Below the pieces are notes generated by a model. It had not been told where the DNA came from. It ran no database searches and saw only the letters and a list, made by a program, of their open reading frames with translations. From Monodelphis domestica (taxonomy: Eukaryota > Chordata > Mammalia > Didelphimorphia > Didelphidae): a DNA stretch of 64,000 bases. The stretch spans positions 3,365,506-3,429,505 of the forward strand of contig NC_077235.1 of assembly GCF_027887165.1 (NCBI RefSeq), given 5' to 3'. The position numbers and the translations under genes were made by a program. This document shows, piece by piece, positions 1-35,664 of this stretch (positions are counted from its first letter, which is position 1; the number at the start of each line of letters is the position of its first letter).

Positions 1-1110
1 GTGTTACTCAAGAATTCTAGGATGGTGAGCGAAAAGAACAAAAAGAAAATTGAAATGAAAAAGTTAGGACTGACAGGGGAAAGAACATTTCCAGACCTCA
101 AAAGTCATCAAAACCATTTGATATTAGTTAAAAAATAGAGGAGTAGATTGATGGAACAGATCAGACAAGGGAGAATTAGAAATAATGGACTCAATAATCA
201 AGAAGTCAATAAAGGGAAAAACATATGTTACTTAAGAAAGAACTCCCTATTTTAATAAGAACTGTTTGGAAAACTGGAGAGCAAGCTAGCAGAAGTCAGA
301 CTTTGGCCAATAACTTATACCATAGTCTACAATCAATTCAAAATGGAGACATGCCATGAATATCTGAGACTGTGCCATTTAGGAGGGAAAAGAAAAACAG
401 ATCATAGACTTCCCATGGCAAACAAAAGTGGGAGGCCATTACAGAAAATCATTTTGATTATCTGATTCTGCAAAGTTAAAGATCTAGGAAAAGAAGGGAA
501 TGGGGAACAGGGAAAAGCAAAACAAAAAACCTTTGTTACTGAATAGCTCTGACAAGACATGTTGAAAATGAGGAGACCTTTTGAAGGTGAAGTCAGTCAA
601 AGGATGTGAACAAATGGCTCTCAAAGAAGAAGCGCAAACTATTAACAGCCAGTATAAAGACCTCCCTAAATTGGCAAAGACATCAAAAGGTGAAATTAGT
701 CCATGTTGAGGGGCTTGTGGAAAAGCATGCCTGCAGATGTCTGATTGGCGGAGGAATGGGAATAGGAACTACCATTCTTGAAAGCCATTTGGAAGGATGC
801 TGAGAAAATGGCTAAAATGCCCATCCCCATCCCATATATGTCTGTCCCTGACAAGAAGAAAGGCCCCCATGCCACCAAATACGTCTGGCAGGCTTTTTTT
901 GTGGTAGCAAAGAACTGGAAACCAGGATGCCTGTCGAGTGGGAATTTCCCAAGTTGTGGCACATGGATATCATTGAATATGACTGTGCTATAAGAAATGA
1001 TGGATGTGATGAACATGTGGCTTGAGGCAAAGTGAAGCAACCCAACCCTCCCTTCCCTGCCAGGCAGCAGGGAAGCAGAGGCAGGAGGGGCATTCCTAGG
1101 TGACACCGTG
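1..1110 (+). mobile_element. L1 LINE fragment, 3' part of ORF2, old
   Basis: Broken reading frames resemble the C-terminal end of marsupial L1 ORF2, for example FFVVAKNWKPGCLS followed by sequence like CTGTGCTATAAGAAATGATG. It is heavily diverged. The A-rich 5' half also matches L1 base order. The left edge lies outside the window. Confidence 0.7.
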
Positions 1111-2689
1111 CATTCCACCTTGGTTTTACTGAATGTCTTTTTCTCTTAGCCCTCTTAATTGAAAAAAAAATCATTGTCACAGAGTATGGTTTTAGGTGGT
1201 ACCAAACAAAAGCTATCAATAAGAAGTAATTTTCAAAATCTTTAGATAGATGAAACTCGATCAATGGGAAATGGAAGGAAAATGAATGCCGTGGAATGAC
1301 AATGAACAAGCCTGACCTGGAAGAGCAGCTCCCTCTCTCCCTGCCAGTCCTCTGTGAAGGTGGGGGCCCATGGGTGTGGAACCTTGCCCAGAATGTCAGG
1401 TACTTGCTGATGGCTTGTTCACTTTGGCTTCTTCCCCTTTTGCTTTATTCCTAAATTCTTTGTTATAAAGGATGGCACTCTGGGAGGGGATTGGATATAA
1501 TGAAAAGATACCAAGAAAATAAGTGTTTAAAAAGAAATGCATTCCTCCCTCCCCTTCTCTCTGCTCACATGGACCCAAAGCTTGGGGTGCTGGGGTACCT
1601 GGAGCACAGTGAGTGGTCCTCTTAAACTATTTCACACAGCCTAGTTGGTACACCCAGAAAAGGGGCAATGGGAAAATGTCCATCCCAAAGGAAAGGCTGG
1701 GTGAGCATCACTGTCCTGTGTGAATTTTAAAATCTCCATCTTGGTCTAGCACCCCAAAATTGTGCACACCCACACTACACGGGCATGTGCTAGTCAATGA
1801 CAAATCAGAAATAACTAACTGCCCACCTGGGCTGTCCTAAGCCAAGCTTGAGCCACCATTGGCACGTGTGAGGCACAGGAAGTGACAGAGAAAGCAGCCT
1901 CTGGAATTCGCTCACTTCCTGTAGACAGGGCTAGATGTCAGTTCGTGTTAGAAGCTTGAAGAGAGAGGAGGCTCGCAGACAGCTTCCCTTCAGATCAGTG
2001 ACATGAGTCAAGGACTGATTCCTTCCACCTTGGCCCTTTGGGCCTAAACTCCCTCTGCCTTGGTCAGAGGTTGAGTAGCCCCTTTCCCTTTTCTCCTCTC
2101 TCCTTCTCGCCCTCTCCTTTTCCCTACTCCCAGTGTGATTAAACCTCCATAAACTCCATTCTGACTTGAGTGTTTCATTTTAGGAATTTCATAAGTAAAT
2201 TCCTTGGCGGCCATTGTTCAATATTATAATAATCTTAAAAGGTGAAATTTTCACCATAACAACTGGGAAAGCAGAGAAGGCCCAGCCCGGCCTATCTTCT
2301 ACAGAAGATAACACTTCATGATACTTTCTGGCAGAAACCACCTTTAGTTTAGAAGTGCAGGGATAGAGCCTCCTTGAAGGTCCAGGGAAATACGGTGAGG
2401 AGTATTGGTATTAAGTTTACTGAGAAGCATGGGAAAACGGGTGAACTGAGGCAGTGAAAGAAGCCGAACCAGGAAGATAACATATGCCTACAACAATGGA
2501 AATGGAAACCCCAGCAATTTCCCACCCCAAACAGCAGATTCCGTGCTGAAAGCTGTGTAATTATAATGACTACATTTGGCCTGGTACATAGAAGGCCCTT
2601 GTTTTCTCTTCCCCTTCTAAGAAGAGATGAAAATTACAACCCCTTCCCTTCTTTCCAAAAGTGGGGGACTCCAGATGTAGAAGGGATAA

Positions 2690-2830
2690 AAGTGCCAGGC
2701 ATGAGTTCAAATTGGGCTTCAGACATTTCCCAGCTGTGTGGCCCTGGGCAAGGCAAGTCCTTTAACCCTGCTGGTCTCAGTTTCCTCATCTGTAAAATGA
2801 AGAGCATGCATGAGATGAACTCTGAAGCCC
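2690..2830 (+). repeat. MIR SINE
   Basis: AGCTGTGTGGCCCTGGGCAA, then GTTTCCTCATCTGTAAAATG: MIR core in plus orientation. Confidence 0.8.
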
Positions 2831-2919
2831 TTCATTCCAGATTCACTGCCTATGAACCTGTTAGTCTGATAGGGGCCACAGTCTGACTTCTGAGCTCTCT
2901 TCTAATTTAGGGGGTAATT

Positions 2920-3005
2920 GGTTGGTGGAGTGGTTAGAGTAACAGGCTCGGAGTCAAGAAGACTCGTCTTTCTGAGTTCAAATCTGGCTTCACTTACTAG
3001 CTACC
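2920..3005 (+). repeat. MIR/THER1-type SINE, 5' half
   Basis: GGAGTGGTTAGAGTAACAGG, then GAGTTCAAATCTGGCTTCAC (B box); stops abruptly after the head region. Confidence 0.6.
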
Positions 3006-4029
3006 ACTCTCTTTTCCAATCCTTTGTTCTAAGAGAAGGTTCTCTGGGTGGGGAAAAGGACTCAACTTTGAAGCTCAGAAACTAGTGTTATTGACTCTTT
3101 GAGAGCTCTATTTCAATAGAATTGGTTGCCTTCCTAAGCCAAGGCATTTCATTTTTGCTTCACTTAAACACCTTCCTCGGAGAAGGCTGCCTGAGAACCC
3201 AAGAAGGTGAAGAAATGATGGTCTAGTAGTCAGTCAACGAAGGCCATCAGTGAACTAGGGGTGGGGGGAGGCACTGAGATTTTCACCAGAGGGTTTATAA
3301 GCTGAGAAGAGAGCAGCCCAGCCTTTTAACTGGGCCTTAAAGCCTCAGGCCAAAGTGGCCTCTGCCCTAGAGGAGGGCTGCTTTCTTCCTTCCTCCCTCT
3401 GGGACCCCTACCCTCACCCCCAGACAAGCTTTGGCCATTTTCTTTTCTTTCTTTACTGGGTCTCATCACTGCCATTTGCTGTACTCTAAGCCCAGGGAGA
3501 AATGAAATCCGAGCTTGGGGTTTTAAAGGAGAGGACCTAGCACCATAGCACAGGGGGATCTGTCAAGGCAGTTCCCCATGGAGGGCCAGAAGCCACAGGC
3601 CAGGCCAAAGGGCCAGATGGCCAGGGAATGTGCCACTCTTGTCAGGCCAACCTCACAGATTGCCTTCCGGTGTCCATCTAGTACTGCACGGAGGCAGACA
3701 GAAGGGCTAAGGGGATTGTTGTCCCCTGAGACTTGACTTCGAAGCCCACCTCTGCCCCTCCCACGGTGTGTGCCCACCGGCAGGGCTTTCCCTATCAACT
3801 CTAAGCCTTGATTCCCTCATCTAGAGAGAAGGGATAGTGCTGATGCTGCGAGGAAGAATAGTTAGCATTTCGGTTCCACTTTAAGCCAGGCCTACACTTT
3901 ACCTCACATATTATACAGGGTCCCCTGACCTGAAAACTGCTGAGCCTCTTGGACCACCCAGAATCATCTGACTGGAGGCTTACAGCAATGGAAAATTGAG
4001 ACTGAAGCCATGATAAGCACCAGCGATGG

Positions 4030-4115
4030 CCTCTTGTTGTTCTTTGTACCCTCGGTGTATACCAGTGCCTGGCATATAGTAGGTGCTTAATGAATACCTG
4101 ATTGATTGACTAGCT
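4030..4115 (+). mobile_element. L2 3' end fragment
   Basis: Contains GTGCCTGGCATATAGTAGGT followed by GCTTAATGAATACC, the L2 terminus. Confidence 0.6.
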
Positions 4116-4399
4116 TGCTGGTTAGCACCCAGCTAAGAAAGGGCTTCCTAACTCCAAGTATAGAGCTTGGGCAGGTGCGCCACCTACTGCCCATAGGCTC
4201 TCTGAGAAGAGATCTGGGGAATCTTCATGTCCTCAGCCACCAGGAAGAAGGGAGAGGGACAACCAGAGGCTTGCTGAGCCATACCAAGAACACGTGGTAC
4301 CCTAGTGCCCTCCCAGGGGCTCGTGGTCCACTCAATCAGAGGATTTCGTGCTGGAGATGATCTTAGAGAAAACAAGTCCAGGGATTCACAACCTGCGGC

Positions 4400-4575
4400 C
4401 AGGGCTCAGTGGCTTGGTTTTGCAAGATGTTTGGACAACTGTCTTTCAAGAGAATTGGCTTCCTTAGTAACTATATTTTTTATTTGATTTGATGCATTTA
4501 AACACGCTCTTCTGAGAAGACGTCCAAAAGCTTCACTAGGATGTCAAGGAGGCCCATGACACAATAGAGGTGAAG
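4400..4575. repeat. Diverged piece of the same short element (copy 3)
   Basis: The later half is recognisable (CGCTCTTCTGAGAAGACGTC, then CAAGGAGGCCCATGACACAA). Left limit uncertain. Confidence 0.3.
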
Positions 4576-5386
4576 AGCCCTTGGTCTAGTCCAAGCCCCT
4601 CACTGTAGGGTCAAGGAAACCAAGGGTCCAAAACCTGAAGTATCCCATCCTAGTCACATGTGTTAATGAAACCAGGTCTTCTGGCTTCAAACTCTCCCAG
4701 TATGCCATGACACACCAAGGACACGGCAACACCAGTCAAGGAAAGCTGGTCTGCCAAGGTTGCAGGAGTGTAGCCCAAGAGGCAGTGTGGGCCAATCCCT
4801 GGGGCGCAGCTCTGCCTGCCCCTTCTGAGCTCGGCCTCAATGGGTGTCAATTTCCTCAGCTCAAAAGTGGGGGCTTGCTATGAGGCTTGGGTGGGATAAG
4901 TTAGACTCTGTGAACCCTCAAGTGCTACTATTCTTACCCATGTTTATTGTTATGAACAATAATGCTTTTTCTGAGAAAGGACCTTGCTCTAGAGGACCTT
5001 GAACTAAGGCCCCAGAAAGACAAAGGCCATCATCTATTGGCATCCCAACATTACCAAGTGGCAGAGACCTCAGCAAGGGCCCATTCAGTCCAAGGAAGGT
5101 CCCCTGTGACATGTGACCCCATGACCCTGTACCAGACCTCCATGGAGGGGAAATTTATCCCCTCTCAAGGAGGCCCGTTGCACCCTGGGAGCACTGTCAT
5201 TGTGAGGCAGGTAGCGCTGCCTAAGCCCAGCCGACATTAGCCCCTTTGCCTCTTTCCCCTGTGGCTGCTCCTGGGCCTGTCCTTCCTGTCTACCCTGCCC
5301 CGCCAGCTTGCTCCACCATAGCTGCCTAAACACAGAGCAGCTGGCCATGAGAAAGCAGCCAGAGGTTCAGGGGTCTCTCTTCTTAC

Positions 5387-27600
<22,214 letters not shown>

Positions 27601-27639
27601 TCGAGCCGTGCCCCCTTCTTGGAGGAACCCCCCTACCCC

Positions 27640-28590
27640 ACCCTACTGCTTCCTCTCTGCTTACTTCCAGACTTAGATGCAGGCTCCAGCCCTCACAGGG
27701 CGTCGTCCAGCAGGAAACAGCCAGATCCAGCACAGGGCCGGCAGAGCCTCCCCTCCAACCCTCCCAGAAACTTTGTCCGGAACTTGTTTTGAAAATATTA
27801 GCAAACAGAAAGCAGCTTCACGTTGGCCAAAGCCCCCATCACGACTGAGTGAGGGCAGGGGCTGATAATAGGAAGATCCCAATTCGAAGGATCTTTCCCC
27901 TCCCAGGGTGGGCGTTTGACCACCTTGCCCCCTGAATACAGCACAGGCTGAGCAGGGCAATTCCTGCTGTGTCACCTCTCCTCTGTGCCTCAGTCTCACC
28001 CTTCTAACTTACCCCAAGGGATGCAGTTGGAGCACGTGCCAAGCTGTCTGGGACTTAAGAGATCAGTTCTAGGGGGACGTTGGAGGCACACACCTAATGG
28101 TCCTGAGCTTGTCACCATCACCTAATTGGCCACCATCCATTGAAGCCTCAGTTTCCTCATCTGAAAAGTCTGTAGTTTCAAGCTCAAATGAAGACATCCT
28201 GGCCCTCTTGCTGTTTCTCACACACAACATTCCATATTCTTCCCTCTGTGACTTGGCATGGCACTAAGTCCACGTCTGGAATGTGCCTTCTTCCCACCTC
28301 CAACTCTCCAAACGAGAATCGACTTTCCTCCAGAACGTTAGAGGAAATGGAGATGCCCAGTTATACCCAGGCACGGCCCACAGTTCTCCATTGCCACAAG
28401 GACACAGATGTGCATGGCTCTTTGGCTTTTTTTATGGTTTTTACACAGTAGAGGAACAGGAACACATCAGCCAAGCTGTGATTAGATCCTAGTGTGTACT
28501 GCCTCTCCCAAGAGCGGGGAGTTTGATAGAAAACATTCCAAGGACACAAAACTCAAAGGTTATACTGAGAGTCACCACATGAAGTCACAT
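27640..28590. other. Intergenic, upstream of PHKA1
   Basis: MIR traces near 27.92-28.02 and 28.11-28.19 kb and an L2-like stretch near 28.19-28.33 kb. No gene seen. Confidence 0.5.
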
Positions 28591-28599
28591 TGCTCATCT

Positions 28600-28790
28600 C
28601 TGTTGTTGCTCAGTCATGTCTGACTCTTTGCAACCCCATTTGAGTTTTTTTTTTTGGCAAAAATATTGGGGAAACTGAGGCTGAGAGAATTCCAGTGACT
28701 TTCTCAGGATCACAGAGCTAGGTAGCATTCAAACCCAGATGTTCTTAATTCCAAGTGCAGCACTCTGTCAACTGTGCCACCTAACTAGGA
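28600..28790 (+). mobile_element. RTE-related SINE fragment
   Basis: GTTGTTGCTCAGTCATGTCT, GACTCTTTGCAACCCCATTT and TTGGCAAAAATATTGG match the RTE-derived part of a common marsupial SINE, followed by a MIR-like part. Orientation is given as read on the plus strand. Confidence 0.65.
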
Positions 28791-29331
28791 AGATGATGTG
28801 AGATGAGGACGAGAAGGCAGGATTTGTTCCTCCCTCAAACAACAAGGGCTTTGAGTGAGAAAAAGAATGGGGCAGGAGACCCCTGATACATGGACACTGA
28901 TCAGCAAGTATAAGTGCCATTTGCTGTTTCCTTCTACTCCAAGCCTCTGCAGGAGACCAGCAGACAGGTACATAAACTTGGGCATTGCTGGAGTTGGATT
29001 TTTAAAATCCTGGGTGCTCCTCTCCTAGCTGGAAGACCAAGAGAAAAAACGAACCCGACATAGGGGTCTAACAGTTCTTACCACCCTCCCCACATCACTT
29101 CACTTCAGCTGGGTGCACAAGCACCATTTCTAATTGTGCCCTTTTCAAAAATTCAGTTCAAGACTATGTCTGACAGATCTAATCAGATTTCTCCTAAACA
29201 CTTGGGCTTGGCCTTGTGCAGACATTTCCCGGCATCCCTTTGTTTGGAGCGTGAGAGTACAGAGCTGGCATCTGTCTCCCCCTGCTCTTTCTCCTACCCC
29301 ATGGACCATTGGTAGAGAGGTCTTCTTGTTT

Positions 29332-29534
29332 TTTATTAAACCCCTACCTTCTGTCTTGAAATCAATGCTGTGTATTGGTTCCAAGGCAGAAGAGTGGTGA
29401 GGGCTAGGCAAGGGGGGGGGGTCAAGTGACTTGCCCAGGGTCACATAGCTAGGAAGCATCTGAGGTCAGATTTGAACCCAGGACCTCCCTTCTCTAGGCC
29501 TGGCTCTCAATCCACTGAGCTACCCAAGCTGCCC
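29332..29534 (-). mobile_element. tRNA-derived marsupial SINE (WSINE/MIR-core type), copy 1 of a tandem pair
   Basis: Read on the minus strand it starts GGGGCAGC and continues with pol III A- and B-box-like blocks (TAGCTCAGTGG, GGTTCAAATCT), the CORE segment (CTATGTGACCCTGGGCAAGT) and a 3' end near GGTAGGGGTTTAATAAA. The exact family name is tentative. Confidence 0.8.
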
Positions 29535-29544
29535 CCTCCTTTTT

Positions 29545-29735
29545 TTAAACCCTTTCCTTCCGTCTTGGAATCAATACTGTATATTGGGCAGAAGAGTGGT
29601 AAGGGCTAGGCAATGGGGGTGAAGGGACTTGCCCAGGGTCACCCAGCTGGGAAGTGTCTGAGGCCAGATTGGAACCCAGGATCTCCCTTCTCTAGGCCTG
29701 GCTCTCCATCCACTGAGCCACCCAGCTGCCCCTAG
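29545..29735 (-). mobile_element. tRNA-derived marsupial SINE, copy 2 of a tandem pair
   Basis: Same family and orientation as the copy just to its left, separated by only a few bases of T-rich sequence. The two copies differ at many positions, so this looks like two insertions rather than a recent duplication. Confidence 0.8.
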
Positions 29736-31334
29736 AGAGATCTTGTTTTCTGACTCGGGCATCATCAGAGTCAGTTCGTCACTGTCTCCCAAGGGCAGAA
29801 TGATGGTGACCTTGGGCCATTGTGAAATCTGCCCATCTGCCTCCTGGCCCACTTCCTTCCTATCTGTACCTCTGTAAAGGGAAGGAATTGGAGGAGATGA
29901 CCCCCTGGGTCCATATCATGTCTCAATCTCCAAGCCTCTGGCCTCCATGGCAGTACTGTCTTGGACCATGTTGGTTCATTTCAGCCCGGCCCATGTGAAA
30001 CGATCACTGAATCCAAGTTATCAAAGGCCAGATTCGTGAAGCTTCCTTCTCTCCTTAGCTCACTGCTTCTCCACAGGTCTGAGTGGGGACAAGAAATAGA
30101 AGTGGAGGAATCAGAGGCCTATGTCCCCGGCCTCAAAGGAGTCCCAACTTCCTTGTTGCCAACTTGCACATTCAGTGTGCCATGGTTCCCTATGGAAAAA
30201 CTTGTTACGCCATGAGCAAAAAGAGGCACATCTCTCACTGAGATCAGTGAAGCAGTAAACTATTTCTTGAACATTCACTGTCTAAGCTCGGCTTTCTAGG
30301 CTTCAGATAAGGCCTGGCCTGCTGCACCGCTATAACAGAAGCAGGCTGAGACTGGCTTGAGCTTGCTTGGCCATCGGGTGGCAGTGGAGCCCCAGGAAAG
30401 CTGCCTCTGCAGTTGGCATCTGCCCCACCCATTTCCCCCCCACCATTTCTGGTTTTTTCCAAGCTTGCTAGGTCATCTCCAAGCACTTGGGGGCAGGCCC
30501 AAGCTTCTGTACAAGAAAGGCACCACTGCCCTAGCAATTTCCAGCCCTACATGTGCAGGCTCACTCAGGCCCTTGCCCAGGGCACAAGGAGGCTCTGGTA
30601 GAATCAGGCCCCCCGAGCCTCTGTTTCCCTCCCAGCCTACCTCCATACCCCTTCCCCAGGCTCTGTCCCTTCCTCCTGTCATCTAAGACCTATCTGGCTC
30701 CTGGGGAAGCTAAGGGTTAGCAGCAGCGGTGAGGCTCCCAGGGTGCAGCTGGCTCAGGGAAGGTTTCTAACTCATTTCCTTTGAGGGGCTGGGCTCCTGT
30801 CAGGAGGCCCCGCAGTTTCAGGAGTCCATAGCACAGGACTGGATGAGGGGCCCTCAGGAATGAATGGCTAGAGAGGGCCCTTGGGAGGGATGGTCAGCTG
30901 CGTTCATTTGGGGTACCTCCCTCTCCAGCCTTTGCCCACTGAATCTGGGCAGAGCCATCAGGGGAGTCCAGGGTCTGGATCTTGCCTGCTCTGAGATAAA
31001 GCCAACAGTGCTCTGGAGCCAATTTCAGGCAAGAAACCAAGTCATTCAACCCAGGAGGGGCCCGGTTCCCCAGATTTCCAATGGCAGACAAAGTCTGCTT
31101 TGAGCTTATCAGGTGTAGATGTAGAATGTTCCAGGTGGATGGATTTAGAGCTGGAAAAAGGCCTTAGAAGTCATGGAGTCTTACCCCACCATTGGACAGA
31201 GGAGAAAGTCGAGGCCCACAGAAGGGAAATGTCTGGGGCCTATGCAATTGGCAAATGTCTGAAGAGAGATTCAAATCCAGGTCCTCCCAATACGAAGCCC
31301 AATGCCTTATTCACTCTGTTAGGGTGCCTCTAGT

Positions 31335-31565
31335 ACATGGATTCTTAACCTAGGGTCCACAGATCCTTAAGGAGGTCTGGGGATCAATTTCAGGAGGTTC
31401 TTTGTGAACCTTCTTGAACCCTTTGGATGGGTAAATGACATCTTCATTTCCACTAACCTTCTACTCAGAGTGTGGGCACCAAACCATGCCTCTGAGAAGG
31501 GTTCCATGTGCTTCACCAGATGGACTGCCCTTAAAGGGCTCCATGCCCCAAAAGGGGATAAACGA
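31335..31565. repeat. Short dispersed element, hAT-like MITE (copy 1)
   Basis: Begins GGATTCTTAACCTAGGGTCC, has CTCTGAGAAGGGTTCCATG in the middle and ends in CCCCAAAAGGGG. A related copy lies at 41.58 kb. The DNA-transposon class is inferred from inverted-like ends. Confidence 0.45.
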
Positions 31566-33739
31566 GTCCCTGCTCTGGCGCAAGGCAGGGGCTTACAGCC
31601 AAGAAAACTGAGCATTGACCCCATGAGCTAATCCAATTTGCAGATAATACCCAACTAGCTAGAACAGCTTAGAGGGGGGAGGACACAATCAGGATCCAAA
31701 AAGATTCTGATGGACGTTGGGCCAAAGCTAAGCCAGAATCCAGCAGGGAGAAAGGCAACATCTTCCTCCTGGACTCAACAAATCACCTCCCAAGTACGGT
31801 GATTTATACAAGATGAGCCAGGCAGGGTGATGCAGCAGTTGGGCAAAGCTGGGCCTTTTCCTAGGCTTCGAGTTCCAGATGAGCCAACAGTAGAAGACTG
31901 CAGCCAGAAGGACCCGTGTACCATCGGGGTGCAGTGAGAGGCGCAGCTTCCAGAATAAACACTCTATCAGAGCACATCATCAGTATTGGCTTTTGGTTGT
32001 GGGTTGTGGCTTCTGAGTTGGGTGGAAGAAGGAAGGGCCTTGTTTCACTCTTGGGTCTAACCCTTTTGCCCTATAAGCCCAACTGCAGAATCTTGGTAGA
32101 AACATATGCCTGGGACTGCCAGAAAACCAAGAGCAGCTCCCCCAATGCAAATGTCCTCTTCTATTCTAGATGAAGTTGGAGGGAAGCAAACCCTTTGAAT
32201 GAGGATCCCCAAAGATACTAGGTAGCAATGCCCAGAGTCCCTTCTAGGCCCAAGTGCCAGGGCTCTTCAGGCAGAAGTCTTCCCACAAGTCCTTTCCTGA
32301 CCTACTAGGAGGAGGGAACCGGACTCTTTCTCTCTTCTTTTTGTTCTCTCTGATTTGCGGGATCCCTGCTTTGTGCCAACCCTCTCCTCTCCCCCGACCC
32401 CGTCAGTTTTCTCAATGAAGGACAACTTAAACATTCTCTGGGCTTTCTGTGCTGTCTCTCCAGGCAGAACAAGAAGAAGAATAAGAACATCTCCCAACCA
32501 GAGTCCTCCTGGGGCCTCTCAGGGTCGTTGGTTCCCCAGTAGAGGGAGGTTTCTCCTAGTCACTATCCCTAGTGTCAACCTGGACAAACCCAGAACCACT
32601 AAAATAGTCAGCAAAACCAAATCTTTCATCAGAAAAGAGACAAATCCTTACCAGAGCCAGTCCCCGGGGCTCTGAGGACAGTGTCTCTGAGAGGATCACC
32701 CGCTAGAGGATTCTCTAAAGAATAGAACTTGGGGATCTTCTGTGCCTTTGGGGGAATCAAGGACAGCAAACCGATGCAGGTTTGGGAAAGAGGCTGGGCT
32801 AGCAGGGAGTGCCTGGCTACAATGGATACTAAAAGGATGGTTCTTGCACAGGAGCTGGTCTTCTTGGGAGCCGATCTCTGGTACAACGGGGGAAACTTCT
32901 GGGACTAAAACGGTGATTGAGCAATTGAGGATTGTCATTCCTATTCAGGACACTTCATGGGCGCCAGGAGATCCCTTATTCGGTCTAAGCCCAAGTCACT
33001 TTGGGACTTCCCTTAAGGTAAGTTCTCAAGGGAAATGGGCAAATTTGGGGCTTCCAGAATTCCCGTTGACACCAGGCAGCACTCTATCCTCAGGAGCAGA
33101 CAGAAGTTGGTTTCTCCCAATCACTCAGCCCTTAAAGGTTTGGGAAGGGCCCTGTTTAGCCAGAAACCATGTCTGCACTCCCATGCTAAGGCTAGGCAGA
33201 GAGCTAACTTCCAGAGTGCCAAGGCTGAGGGCCTTGTAATCTCCCAGGACAGACGAGGGAAGGGAGGAGGCAGAGATCCTTGGGAGAGGCTGGCATCAAG
33301 GCAACTGCATGGGGGCAAGCCAAGATGAATGGCTCCTCAGGGGTTGGGAGGAGATTGAAACCAGGAGCTCCCAGGCACGTGAGGCCCCAGAATTTTGAGG
33401 GCACTGGATAGCTCAGAGGGGGAAGAACAGAGCTGGGGGTGAGGGTCCTGCCAAAGAGACCAGACAATCGTCACATGGGGGAGTGTGGCAATGACAGTCC
33501 TAAGGAGGAGGTTGGTGTGGCCCAACAAGGGGAAAGAATCGAGATGGCCACAATGAGGGGATTGGACTCCTTGGTTCGAAGGAAGACCCCCACCCCCAGA
33601 TCCTGCCACTGCCAGGGGCTCCCTCCTAACTACTTAGCTCACTAATGGGTTACTTAGCCATTCCAGGCCTCAATTACCCCACCATGCCACCAGGCCAGTT
33701 GTATCCATAAACTTGCTAATTGTACGTCTTCTAAGGCTC

Positions 33740-33880
33740 TCCTTCGGTGCTCTTCCCAGCTGGCTCCCTGTTAGAATTGAAGCCCTTTCCCAGGAGGCAT
33801 TGTGTCATTGCTTGTAATTGGGTCCCCAGGGCCTAGCCCGGGGCCCCACACCTAGTTAGTACTGCCTAATTAAGCTTCCT
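33740..33880 (+). mobile_element. L2 3' end fragment
   Basis: The order CCCTGTTAGAATTGAAGCCC, GGGTCCCCAGGGCCTAGC and CCACACCTAGTTAGTACTG follows the L2 3' UTR. Confidence 0.5.
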
Positions 33881-34624
33881 GGGAGTCTGCTACCCACTGG
33901 AACAGTTCTGTTGGAGGCATCTGGGGCACATGAGAGGTCTTCCAGAGCAGAAAGGCCATCCCTCTCTTTTGCTCCTAAGAAAGGGGCGCATCAGATCCTT
34001 CATTGACCAGGCTGCTCAACAAAATAATTGCTTCAGGCTGCTCCCCTCATATCCCTTCTTGCCAACAGACAGTCTTTGAGAAAGCAGGGAGGGGGAGGAA
34101 GGGGAGGAGGAGGAGAGCTTGCTCCACTTGCAGCCAGAGGAGGACCCACCTCTGCCCTACAGACTACTTGGCTGACCTTCTCCCTCAGTTTCCTCCTCTC
34201 CAAAAGAAGGGGGAATGAGCTGGCTGCTGTCCAACCTGCACATTTAAAGGCAGCTAGCTTTATGGAGGTCTGATAATTAGCTAAGAATGAGGTCCAGAGG
34301 GGAAGAGATGATAATCTTTGGCCCCGCCTCAGGCACTAGAAAGAAGACATAGATCACCTAAGGGACCTCAGAGGGCATCTACCCAATCCCTTTCTTTCCA
34401 GGGAAGCCAAGAGAAGTGACTTGGCCAAAGTCATGCAGGCCATTGTCTCTGTCCATCCTCCTTTTGAAAAGCAGACCAGAGATATCGCATCACAGCTGAT
34501 GTCCTGAATTGTGAATGAATTGGATTTCAGTGAGTAGCAGGTCTGGTGCAAGCCTTCAGTCAGTGCTCTTTCCACTGGGCAGCACCATCTCTCTTATCAC
34601 ATCCTCTTAGAGTAGCAAGAAAGG

Positions 34625-34745
34625 AATCGCCTTTCAGATCTCTGCCTAGGGGAAGAGTTCATGACCAAACTGGCAAGAGAGAGGGTCATAAAAGAGAAAA
34701 TGGACAATTTTGATGACATAAAACTGAAAAGGTTTTTGCCCAAAT
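34625..34745 (+). mobile_element. Short L1 ORF2 fragment
   Basis: Reads like the L1 segment around the endonuclease-free linker of ORF2 (GGGGAAGAGTTCATGACCAA, then AAATGGACAATTTTGATGAC). Only about 120 bases are recognisable. Confidence 0.6.
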
Positions 34746-35264
34746 CACATCACGTCTTCCCTGAGTCGGCTGGGGCTCGGACCCTCGGCCTCCTGGAGGA
34801 GCCCAGACTGTCTGGAGCCAGCCTGGGCTAGTTTCCCATGCCTCTTTTCCATCTACTATGGGGGGGGGAGTCAAGGGAACAGCCTGGGAAGGGACACCTG
34901 GAGTCCCCACCCCCCCAGAGCCTGGCCAGCGTGTTGGCCCAGGCATTTAGCTTCCCGAGCATGTTCGGAAAGGAAAGACAGCCTGGAAAAATGGCAGGCT
35001 TCACAAGGCTGCTCACATGGCCTTCTTCTAAGCAATGACGAGCCCAAGGTCCCCGGGAGAGGAGCAAGTGATGGATGGAGAGAGGGGCACAGCAGGCCAG
35101 CCAGCGCCTGATTCAAGGTCCAAGATGTCACAAGGCTGAGAGCGAGTAGGCAGGGCCAACCTGAAAAGGAGAGTTGAGCCCTGGGAGGGCCCCCTTGAGA
35201 TCCAGGGAGGGGGGGGGCACAGGGGAAAGGCTCACAATGAATAGACTCCTCCCAGGAGTCCCTG

Positions 35265-35395
35265 TCACTTTACAGAGTTGGAAAGAATTGTGTCTAAAGT
35301 CACAGAGAGAAAGAGTACAGAGTTCAAGTTTTGAACCCAGGCCCATTCAACTTGGAGTCCAGAACTCTTTTCTATGACCCAGGCTGCCTTTAGGC
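35265..35395 (-). repeat. MIR SINE fragment
   Basis: AAAGTCACAGAGAGAAAGAG, then TTGAACCCAGGCCCATTCAA in reverse MIR order. Confidence 0.55.
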
Positions 35396-35664
35396 CACGG
35401 GTTTGCTTGCTGGCTCCTTCCTCAATCCTGGATCTTGTCTCTTGGGAGTTACTGGCCCACTCTAGTGCCCTACTCCTTCCTGGATGGGGCCTACTTCTGC
35501 TGCCCTTCTTTCTATTCTCCAGTTCATCACAGGAATCCACTTCTGGGCAGTTTCCTCCCTCCCTCCCCACCCTAGTCAGTTTGAAACCTTTTGTTCAGAT
35601 TTGCAAGAGAATTGCACCGACCCTGTGAGGCCTGCTCCTTCACTGGCCAAGGAAAGAAGTAATA

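Larger units (their letters stand above)
1111..5386. other. PHKA1 intron 12 (part), no exon found
   Basis: Apart from the MIR, L2 and short dispersed copies listed, I see no exon. I looked specifically for PHKA1 exon 13 on the minus strand and did not find it. Confidence 0.6.
29740..34620. other. Intergenic, mostly unassigned sequence
   Basis: Contains one MIR-like piece (31.14-31.32 kb), the short dispersed element at 31.34 kb and the L2 end at 33.8 kb. The remainder is unassigned. Frames up to about 165 codons occur on both strands but none resembles a protein I know, and none has a convincing exon border. Confidence 0.5.
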